The notes under the pieces are model-generated. The model had not been told where the DNA came from. It worked only from the letters and a program-made list of their open reading frames with translations, and made no database searches. A stretch of 6,200 bases of DNA from contig DUJX01000149.1 of assembly GCA_013329575.1 (NCBI GenBank), forward strand, positions 1 through 6,200, written 5' to 3'. The DNA is from Halobacteria archaeon. Its GTDB lineage: Archaea > Halobacteriota > Methanoliparia > Methanoliparales > Methanoliparaceae. A program made the translations under genes and the position numbers. Position 1 is the first letter of the stretch. Each line of letters opens with the position of its first letter. Of the stretch, positions 1 to 6,200 are shown one piece after another.

Positions 1-586
1 CCCCCTCTTCTGGATTCATCGTCCCGATCAATATAAACTTTGCCGGATGTGCAACAGAGACCCCTTCTCTTTCTACCACGTTCACGCCCATTGCAGCAGC
101 ATCTAAGAGAACATTTGCAATATAATCATCCAACAGATTGACCTCGTCTATGTATAATATTCCCCTGTTTGCAGCCGCAAGTATTCCCGGTTCAAGAGCT
201 TTTATCCCCTCTTTTATAGCTTTTTCAACGTTCAAAGATCCTACGACTCGATCTTCAGTAGCTCCGAGTGGAAGATCTTTGACTATCACTTTTCGCCGCA
301 CAACCTCCAATTTTTCGTTATTATTCGCCTTGCTATAACAGATATCGCACATCTCGTGCTCGTCGTACGGATTACAATTGAACGGGCAGCCTTTGACCAC
401 GTCGATGTCCGGCAACAGTTCTGCCAAAGACCTAACCGCAGTAGATTTTGCCGTCCCTTTCTCTCCGCGTATCAAGACACCGCCGATCTTTGGATTGATT
501 GCATTCCATATTAGCGTCTTCTTCATCTTCTCCTGCCCAACAATAGCAGTAAAAGGCAGTATCATCCTTTTTATATGATGCGTCAT
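1..586 (-). CDS. chlI: ChlI/BchI-type AAA+ ATPase subunit of a metal chelatase (3' end outside window)
   Basis: This gene encodes an AAA+ ATPase of the magnesium/cobalt chelatase I-subunit family, which forms rings with a D-type subunit and uses ATP to drive metal insertion by the large CobN/BchH subunit. My translation gives 195 residues from ATG at 586 to the left edge with no stop. Visible motifs are Walker [10 protein letters not shown] (41-49), Walker B ILYIDEVN (143-150, D147/E148) and sensor-1 Asn191 in IGTMNPEEG. The N-terminal insert carries four cysteines (67, 71, 80, 83) in CPFNC-x8-CDIC. The start is supported by GAGGAG six bases upstream; Met8 is a weaker alternative. It follows the large chelatase gene by 24 bases, so the two are probably co-transcribed. 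Stand-alone ChlI proteins are about 340 residues and ChlI-ChlD fusions about 650; which form this is cannot be seen. The family call is firm; the metal and partner are inferred. Confidence 0.95.
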   Translation of the reverse strand, partial: MTHHIKRMILPFTAIVGQEKMKKTLIWNAINPKIGGVLIRGEKGTAKSTAVRSLAELLPDIDVVKGCPFNCNPYDEHEMCDICYSKANNNEKLEVVRRKVIVKDLPLGATEDRVVGSLNVEKAIKEGIKALEPGILAAANRGILYIDEVNLLDDYIANVLLDAAAMGVNVVEREGVSVAHPAKFILIGTMNPEEG

Positions 587-592
587 TTTAAT

Positions 593-598
593 CTCCTC
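593..598 (-). promoter_or_regulatory. Ribosome binding site of the chlI-type gene
   Basis: On the minus strand the 24-base gap after the cobN stop (TAA, 611-613) reads GAGGAG then ATTAAA, directly before the ATG at 586. This is a strong Shine-Dalgarno match (GAGGAGAT against the GGAGGTGAT consensus) with six-base spacing. It fixes the first ATG as the start. The gap is too short for a promoter plus terminator and shows no hairpin, so independent transcription of the downstream gene is unlikely. Confidence 0.8.
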
Positions 599-610
599 TT
601 TTTTCCCTTC

Positions 611-3600
611 TTATTTTAGTTCTTTATCCAAGAATTCTCTCCATAATCTTGATCTTTCTTCGCCTCTCAAACCTAACAACCTTTTTTCATCCATCTTATC
701 TCTTATTTCTCCTTTCAAAGGTTTTCCTATGTTATCGCCCCTATCTTCTACCCAACCCTCAACTTCTAAGTATAACTCTTTAAGTTTTTCCATCCGTTCT
801 TCCGTTGCATTCCAGTATCCCCTCTTTTCCGCCTCAAAAAGGCGATCTATTATCTCTTTCGTCGCCCAAGGGTTGGCTTCTTCAATCTTCTTTCTCGTCT
901 CCTCATCGAATACGTACCGGTCGCATACCTCGTCCCATACCCAATCTGCCACTTTACCCGTCGTTGCTGCAAACCCCATAATATTATCAACCCTGTCAGA
1001 TATGTTCAACGCCCCGTCGTAACCATGTTTTAACATCTCATCTATCCATTTTGGATTCAAGGTTCTTGTCCTCGATCCCCGCTCAATCGCATCTTTCACA
1101 TCCTCTGTTTTGATAATCTCCTTTGTTGTATCCGTGATATACATCTCTGGCCTTTGACCGGATAATTTTTTTACAGCCGTGGCAAAACCACCCGTAAATT
1201 CATAATAATGATCCAAATCGGTTATCTCAAAATCGGTAAAATCTCTTACCTGCGAGACTACCTCTACTTTTGAAGCATGGAACTCGAACGCCTTTTTTAA
1301 ATCTTCAGCATGGATATTCTTTCCATACGCATGCTTCATTGCAAATAAATACTCGTCTGCAAGATCGTCTTCTGAATCCCACTCCGATGAATCGATGAAC
1401 ATCGGAAGTATCGTTCCATAATCTCCATTTGCAGGACCGAACGTCCGTATATGGGCAAGGTCCGGATCGATCCCGATCTCTCTCGCTTTCTCTTTTAATT
1501 CTTCTGTATGTCTTGCAACAAGGTTTTTATCACGAGATTCATCGAGTTCGGATACCATCTTGAACGCTTTATCTAGTAATTCTAAAAGATGAGGGAACAT
1601 ATCCCTGAACATTCCACAGATGTTTATCGTAACATCTATCCTCGGTCTTCCTAACTCTTCGAGAGATATGAGCCTAAGATCTGAGAAGTAACCCCAGCCG
1701 CATCGCTTATCCGTCAAAGAAGAGACGATCTCGACGCCTATCAATCGTAGAATCTCACCTATCGTCTCACCTTCTGTGTTAGATGTCTCAAATCCCCATA
1801 AGACGATACCTATGCTCTCAGGATATCTTCCGTTCTCATCTAAATATTTTCTCACCACCTCTTCAGCGATTCGGACACCTCTCTCATAAGCAGCAGCGGT
1901 AGGGACCTTTGTAGCATCAAACTGATATATGTTTCTTCCTGTTGGAAGTACTTCAGGCGATCTCACCATGTCCCCACCCTTGCACGGAAGGATGAACCCA
2001 GCATCGAGTGCGTTTAGGATACTGTTAACCTCATCAGAAGACTCTATCCTATTTATAAGATCCAATGCGGATAAAAGTGTCGTCTTTATATCTTTTTTTA
2101 CGTTTATATCCTTGATGGCGAGATCATCGATCACATAGTTTACATCTCTATCTTTAAGAAGATCTCGTACAATACCTTTCACATCATCTTCTATACCATC
2201 AAGAATCTGGACATAATTCTTATCCGATCCGTTAGGCTTTTCTGATGGATGTTTGAGCATCGTCTCATAGTCGTATCCTTTATTCTCAGAAAGAACTCTG
2301 TGCATCGATTTTACGTCTCCTCTATCATATCTTAATACGAGCGTCACGTATTCTACGATCTCATCATCGTCCAAGTTTTCACCGAGTATATGCAGCCCTT
2401 TAGGAATTATAGACCTCTTCATCTCGTATATCTTTTCGTGTATATCCTCCACAGATCCTTCAAGATGGACATCTTCCGCCTGCTCCATTAGCATTTCATA
2501 AACTATCTCTGCTCTCTGTGGATCGCTCGTCAAAGCCCTATAATACTCGTTGATAAGATCTTCAAGTTCGGCATACTCGTAATACACATCCGAGATCGTA
2601 TATGCAGGGGATGCGTGACTGATCATAAGTGCGTAGCTTCTTCTTTTTGCAATAGTAGCCTCAGCCGCATCATCCACCATATAAAGATAAATGTGCGGAA
2701 TATCTCCACTCAACACATCTGGAAAACAGTCTTTTGACATACCGACTTCTTTTCCTTCCCGAAATTCTAAAAGTCCGTGGGTTCCAAAATGGATGAGTGC
2801 ATCAAACTCTTCATCTATCCATTTATAAAATGCCAAAAATTGATGGTGAGGCGCGGTGGTCTTATCATGATACGCTGTTATAATCTCGTCTATCTTATCA
2901 GGCGAGACGATCGATGGTTGCGGTCCGATAAAGACGTTACCTAGTCTCACACCAGGCACGAGTAATTTTTTGTTATACGTCATGATATCTCCTGGTGGAT
3001 CTCCGTAAGAGTCAAGGATCTTTTCTCTCGGTCTTTCTGGTATATCGTTCAGCCATGATAGATACTTCTCGATCGGTATATTAGTGGCATACTCGGCGGT
3101 CTCTTTTACCCGATCGGCAGTATTGACCTGTACGTTATCTAAGAACATGTTTAGCAGATCTTCCTTCGTCTCAGGCAGATCGACGGTATAACCCTCTTTT
3201 TTCATACCTTCAAGCATCTTGAATAGACTCTCGAAGACATCAAGGTAGCCTGCTCCTCCACCTAAATTTCCCTCACCTGGCGGATAGTTGTATATCACTA
3301 TTGCAACTTTTTTATCCGCATTATCCTTTTTTTTAAGGTTTATCCATCTTACTGCCCTTCTGCAGACTTTAACAACCCGGTCCTCAATGGGCACCGCTAT
3401 TGAATATTTGATATCCAGATCGCTGTCTCGGCTCTTTTTTAACGCCATTATCGGTATAGGTTCGATCACACCATCGAGTTCAGGAGCCATAACCGCGCAG
3501 GTTATATCCATAGGCGCTATAAAGTCTGATCTTTCCCATACATCTATGGTCGTGAAGACCATTCCAAAAGGGGCTAAAACAGGGACGTTCAACCTTTTAA

Positions 3601-4675
3601 GAACCTTAAAGAGTTCTTCCGGGCCTCCCCACAACGGCCCTCCTGTCATACGATGGTATGCTCCAGGCCATATAAAGAGGTCTATCCGGGGTTTACCATC
3701 TTTAAAGAAGAACCGTTCCATTATATTATGAAAAGCAAAAGATCTATTCATAACGACACAGATAACGTTTGCAGATCTTTCAAGATCTCTTATCAAGAGA
3801 TCGACAGTCGGACGGTACATCTCGTAAAACTGGGTGCCGTAGAAGATCATACCTACGGTCGAATCTTTATCTAGCCCTCTCCATTCCGCATAGTCGTCGA
3901 GATTATAAAAAAATTTGTCTGCATCTGGATGGTATATCGCATCATCTTTCATCAATATCGGCGGCTCGATCTTAACATCCGTCTTCAAATTTCCGTATTC
4001 TTTGGCTAAAAGCAGCAAGAAATTTTTCATGTTCTCTTTGGATGAAGACCAGAAATAATAGTTGATCAAGAACATGTTCTTATAATCTTTAAAAATACCT
4101 CTTTTCGGTAGATAATCAAACATAGGGCTTATCTTCCAGATTGTATCGATAAACTTCTGTGGATCTTTTATCGATGTCATATCAAACCTGTCGAGTATCG
4201 CATCGATATCTATATCATTATCAAAGAGTTTAACGAGGATCTTCAATATACTTCTGAAAAATTTCGAATTCAATAATTTTTTAGATGTATTATCCGACTC
4301 AAATTTACTAATAAGGCTATCTGACCTGATAGATCCCATCCTTATAAGTATCCCATCCATTGATGATGCATAATAGGTACCAAAACTCATAGATGGGGGG
4401 ATCGTCAAGACCGTATTTTCTATTCCAGATAGAGTATCCCTGATAATCTGGCTTAATCTATCGCCCCCTCTACCATCTATGAACACAATATGGCTGGTAA
4501 TTAGATCATCCTTAAAATCATTAGTTATACTTCCTTCTTCTACCTCATTCGTGCTGTATAGCTTTAAATCGATAATCTCGCCATAATCCTTGTTTATATC
4601 CTTGATCGCATCTATTAGTTCGGAAAAACCTAAGAACGAGACATAGGTTATCTTTGTTGTACCATCGTTATTCAT
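611..4675 (-). CDS. cobN: CobN/BchH-family large subunit of a tetrapyrrole metal chelatase
   Basis: This 1354-residue cytoplasmic protein belongs to the CobN/BchH family, the large subunit that binds tetrapyrrole and metal; cobalt, magnesium or another metal is possible. Family landmarks in order are YNYPPGEGNLGGGAGYLDVF (463-482), APHHQ (608-612), IHFGTHGLLEF (628-638), EATIAKRRSYA (672-682), GGD and PTGRN (900-915), FGPANGDYGT (1079-1088) and NPKW...ATTGKV (1207-1242). H610, H629, H633, E637 and E672 are candidate active-site residues. The 35-residue gap between E637 and E672 equals that between E625 and E660 of Synechocystis ChlH, as I recall it. The first 240 or so residues are poorly conserved and the last 50 highly charged. 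The length is typical and the frame intact. The start overlaps the ATPase stop (ATGA) and has its own ribosome site. The EATIAKRRSY, YLDVF and ATTGKV motifs resemble BchH more than classical CobN. The family is certain; the symbol is a family label and the substrate is unknown. Confidence 0.96.
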   Translation of the reverse strand: MNNDGTTKITYVSFLGFSELIDAIKDINKDYGEIIDLKLYSTNEVEEGSITNDFKDDLITSHIVFIDGRGGDRLSQIIRDTLSGIENTVLTIPPSMSFGTYYASSMDGILIRMGSIRSDSLISKFESDNTSKKLLNSKFFRSILKILVKLFDNDIDIDAILDRFDMTSIKDPQKFIDTIWKISPMFDYLPKRGIFKDYKNMFLINYYFWSSSKENMKNFLLLLAKEYGNLKTDVKIEPPILMKDDAIYHPDADKFFYNLDDYAEWRGLDKDSTVGMIFYGTQFYEMYRPTVDLLIRDLERSANVICVVMNRSFAFHNIMERFFFKDGKPRIDLFIWPGAYHRMTGGPLWGGPEELFKVLKRLNVPVLAPFGMVFTTIDVWERSDFIAPMDITCAVMAPELDGVIEPIPIMALKKSRDSDLDIKYSIAVPIEDRVVKVCRRAVRWINLKKKDNADKKVAIVIYNYPPGEGNLGGGAGYLDVFESLFKMLEGMKKEGYTVDLPETKEDLLNMFLDNVQVNTADRVKETAEYATNIPIEKYLSWLNDIPERPREKILDSYGDPPGDIMTYNKKLLVPGVRLGNVFIGPQPSIVSPDKIDEIITAYHDKTTAPHHQFLAFYKWIDEEFDALIHFGTHGLLEFREGKEVGMSKDCFPDVLSGDIPHIYLYMVDDAAEATIAKRRSYALMISHASPAYTISDVYYEYAELEDLINEYYRALTSDPQRAEIVYEMLMEQAEDVHLEGSVEDIHEKIYEMKRSIIPKGLHILGENLDDDEIVEYVTLVLRYDRGDVKSMHRVLSENKGYDYETMLKHPSEKPNGSDKNYVQILDGIEDDVKGIVRDLLKDRDVNYVIDDLAIKDINVKKDIKTTLLSALDLINRIESSDEVNSILNALDAGFILPCKGGDMVRSPEVLPTGRNIYQFDATKVPTAAAYERGVRIAEEVVRKYLDENGRYPESIGIVLWGFETSNTEGETIGEILRLIGVEIVSSLTDKRCGWGYFSDLRLISLEELGRPRIDVTINICGMFRDMFPHLLELLDKAFKMVSELDESRDKNLVARHTEELKEKAREIGIDPDLAHIRTFGPANGDYGTILPMFIDSSEWDSEDDLADEYLFAMKHAYGKNIHAEDLKKAFEFHASKVEVVSQVRDFTDFEITDLDHYYEFTGGFATAVKKLSGQRPEMYITDTTKEIIKTEDVKDAIERGSRTRTLNPKWIDEMLKHGYDGALNISDRVDNIMGFAATTGKVADWVWDEVCDRYVFDEETRKKIEEANPWATKEIIDRLFEAEKRGYWNATEERMEKLKELYLEVEGWVEDRGDNIGKPLKGEIRDKMDEKRLLGLRGEERSRLWREFLDKELK

Positions 4676-5505
4676 TTTAGCCTCTCGTTACCTTTCGGTT
4701 TTATAAGCGAGATACATAATCCTCCATCATGACTGATCAGTCCAACCTCGACCTCGAAGACGTCTTCTATAATTTCAGGTGTCAATACAGCGGTGGTCTC
4801 ACCAATCGTATATATGATCCCGTCTTTCATCATCGCTACCCGGTCAGCATACTTCAATGCGAGATTGAGATCGTGTATTGCCATGATCACTCTTAAATTA
4901 CTCACAGATACCAGATTCTTGATAATATCCATAACCTCCAGCTGATGTTTTATATCAAGGTTGGACGTAGGCTCATCCATCAGAACAAAATCCGGCTCTT
5001 GTGCCAGAAGGCGGGCAATAAGAACTTTTTGTTGTTGTCCACTGCTGAGCTCGCTATAATTACGCATTGCCAGATCATCCAGACCGAGTAAATGCAGAAT
5101 TTTTACGACCTTATCGATATTATCTTCTCTGCCAAGCCATGAAAGGTGGGGTGTCCGGCCTGCAAATACTATATCAAATACGGTGGCATGTATAAAATTA
5201 AATGATTGGGAGACGTATCCGATGAATTTTGCCACCTCTCTTCGTTCAATAGACCATATATCCACCCCATTCAACATTACTTTTCCTTTCACCGGTTTTA
5301 AAATCCTATCGATGCAACGGAGCAAAGTCGTTTTCCCAGCACCATTCGGGCCTACTATCCCCAAAATTTCGGGTGAATCCACCTTAAATGATACATTTTT
5401 TAATACATTATGATCTTTATATTTAAAATCTAAATCTTCTACTTCCAACTTGGAATATCTCTCTTTCTGTGGTAAGATTAACTTTTGATCCATTTTTAAC
5501 ATCAT
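4672..5505 (-). CDS. ABC transporter ATP-binding protein of a FecCD-type importer (metal chelate, haem or corrinoid)
   Basis: This is the cytoplasmic ATPase of a type II ABC importer of the BtuD/FepC/HmuV family, which powers uptake of siderophores, haem or corrinoids through a FecCD permease. From the ATG at 5505 it has 277 residues, slightly more than the usual 255 or so because about 20 residues precede the ABC domain. All motifs are intact: Walker [10 protein letters not shown] (52-60), Q-loop Gln100, signature LSSGQ (153-157), Walker B VLMDEP (174-179), D-loop SNLD (181-184) and H-loop His211. The C-terminal stretch [13 protein letters not shown] is typical of the family. The start is uncertain: GTG at 5511, ATG at 5505, ATG at 5502 and ATG at 5493 are all in frame. 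I chose 5505 because it gives an ATGA overlap with the permease stop and follows GGGGTGG closely; 5502 has better spacing. Substrate cannot be read from the ATPase; the neighbouring chelatase points to a metal or tetrapyrrole. Confidence 0.95.
   Translation of the reverse strand: MMLKMDQKLILPQKERYSKLEVEDLDFKYKDHNVLKNVSFKVDSPEILGIVGPNGAGKTTLLRCIDRILKPVKGKVMLNGVDIWSIERREVAKFIGYVSQSFNFIHATVFDIVFAGRTPHLSWLGREDNIDKVVKILHLLGLDDLAMRNYSELSSGQQQKVLIARLLAQEPDFVLMDEPTSNLDIKHQLEVMDIIKNLVSVSNLRVIMAIHDLNLALKYADRVAMMKDGIIYTIGETTAVLTPEIIEDVFEVEVGLISHDGGLCISLIKPKGNERLK
4681..4686 (-). promoter_or_regulatory. Ribosome binding site of the cobN-type gene
   Basis: On the minus strand GAGAGG lies five bases (CTAAA) before the ATG at 4675. 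It sits inside the last codons of the ABC ATPase gene, whose TGA stop shares bases with that ATG. Together the site and the ATGA overlap support this start and suggest translational coupling between transporter and chelatase. Confidence 0.65.
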
Positions 5506-6200
5506 AGCCACCCCAGTCTTTCTTTCCTTATAGCCAGATAGAGAAGTACCGGTCCTCCGAGAAACATAGATAAGATACCTGCAGGCAGTATCATCGGAGC
5601 CATTACCGTCCTGCCTAATCCGTCAAGCATTAATACCAAAGACGCACCTATAAATGCAGCAGAAGGCAACAAAAACCGATTATCGTTGCCAATAACCGGC
5701 CTGCATAAGAAGGGAGCAACCAATCCAATAAAAGGTATCATACTCGCAAAAGACACAATGATAGCAACTATAAACGAAGATATACACAAAGAGACTAATT
5801 TTATCCGGTCTACCTCTATACCGAGGGTTTTTGCGGTAGTATCTCCCAGACTGATCATGTTTATATCCCATGCTATAAACATCAAGACTAAAAGACAGAT
5901 GATCATAACGATAGACATAATTAGGATATTACTCCATGGAACCGCTTTTATACTACCAAAACCGCCCATGATAGACAAGGGTAACAATGTAAATACCAGT
6001 GCGATGCCGATTAAGACCATCGTCTCCGGACCGACTTCTTTGTATCTTGAAAGGTAGTAGTAAAATATAAAAGGCGAGAATGCAAAGAGAAAAGACAACA
6101 AGACCGTGAGAGAGATGCCAAGACCGAAAGAATTTCCTATAACCACACCAACCGTAGCCATAGAGAATATTCCGAGAGTAAAAGGCGATGCGAATCTGTT
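5502..6200 (-). CDS. FecCD-type ABC importer permease (5' end outside window)
   Basis: This is the membrane subunit of a BtuC/FecCD/HmuU-type importer for iron chelates, haem or corrinoids. The open frame runs to the right edge, and the visible part is 232 residues of a family usually about 330-350 long. The first visible residues, NRFASPFTLGIFSMATVGVV, match the conserved internal family stretch of the NPLADPyiLG type. The ATG at 6161 is therefore an internal methionine, and the true start lies upstream of the window. Hydrophobic spans are seen at roughly 15-51, 60-80, 92-113, 135-163, 176-198 and 203-224. The loop LGDTTAKTLGIEVDRIK (118-134) is the usual ATPase-contacting region. The C-terminal signature FIGLVAPFLCRPVIGNDNRF (157-176) is present, with Phe where many relatives have His after Pro. 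The TGA stop overlaps the ATPase start, so both should be made together. A substrate-binding protein is not in the window. The ligand is undetermined. Confidence 0.94.
   Translation of the reverse strand, partial: NRFASPFTLGIFSMATVGVVIGNSFGLGISLTVLLSFLFAFSPFIFYYYLSRYKEVGPETMVLIGIALVFTLLPLSIMGGFGSIKAVPWSNILIMSIVMIICLLVLMFIAWDINMISLGDTTAKTLGIEVDRIKLVSLCISSFIVAIIVSFASMIPFIGLVAPFLCRPVIGNDNRFLLPSAAFIGASLVLMLDGLGRTVMAPMILPAGILSMFLGGPVLLYLAIRKERLGWL

Noticed and set aside
138..578. Two plus-strand 66-codon open frames near the left edge
   Set aside because: They are antisense to the ChlI-type gene, whose Walker A, Walker B and sensor-1 motifs are unambiguous on the minus strand.
587..610. A terminator or promoter between the chelatase and ChlI-type genes
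   Set aside because: The gap is only 24 bases, holds a Shine-Dalgarno site and a purine-rich run, and has no inverted repeat.
3288..3731. A 147-codon open frame on the plus strand inside the chelatase gene
   Set aside because: It is antisense to conserved chelatase coding sequence, shows no recognisable domain and has composition expected of a reverse-frame shadow.
611..4675. Frameshift or internal stop in the chelatase gene
   Set aside because: The frame is open throughout and all family landmarks appear in the correct order with normal spacing.
5686..6057. A 123-codon plus-strand open frame opposite the permease gene
   Set aside because: It lies wholly antisense to clear FecCD coding sequence and its protein resembles nothing I recognise.
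6162..6200. A cobalamin riboswitch or metal-regulator operator upstream of the permease
   Set aside because: This stretch is still permease coding sequence; any leader of the operon lies beyond the right edge.

Overview
The window is almost entirely coding. It holds four genes, all on the minus strand, read from the right edge to the left edge as one tightly packed operon. In order of transcription they are: a FecCD-type ABC importer permease (5' end outside the window), its ABC ATPase, a very large CobN/BchH-type tetrapyrrole metal-chelatase subunit of 1354 residues, and a ChlI/BchI-type AAA+ ATPase (3' end outside the window). The permease and ATPase genes overlap by 4-10 bases depending on the ATPase start. 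The ATPase and chelatase genes overlap by 4 bases (ATGA). The chelatase and AAA+ genes are 24 bases apart. No RNA gene, mobile element, repeat array, promoter or terminator could be supported, and no non-coding stretch is longer than 24 bases.

The host is most likely an archaeon, probably a methanogen or an anaerobic relative. The G+C content is about 40 % by eye. Ile ATA and Arg AGA/AGG codons are frequent, Shine-Dalgarno sites match an archaeal/bacterial 16S tail, and the AAA+ protein has a four-cysteine insert that I associate with archaeal cobaltochelatase-like ChlI proteins. This placement is inference; no taxonomic marker gene is present.

The layout suggests coupled import and metal chemistry. 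Permease and ATPase form the core of a metal-chelate, haem or corrinoid importer; the substrate-binding protein is probably upstream, outside the window. The large subunit should bind a tetrapyrrole and the metal, and the ChlI protein should supply ATP-driven remodelling, normally with a ChlD-type partner that is not visible here. The large subunit looks closer to BchH than to classical CobN in its central and C-terminal motifs, although such archaea are not expected to make chlorophyll. The metal, the tetrapyrrole and even the direction of the reaction (insertion or removal) are therefore open. The closest known architectural parallel is the bacterial hmu haem-uptake operon, in which a CobN-like protein (HmuS) is encoded beside a FecCD-type transporter.
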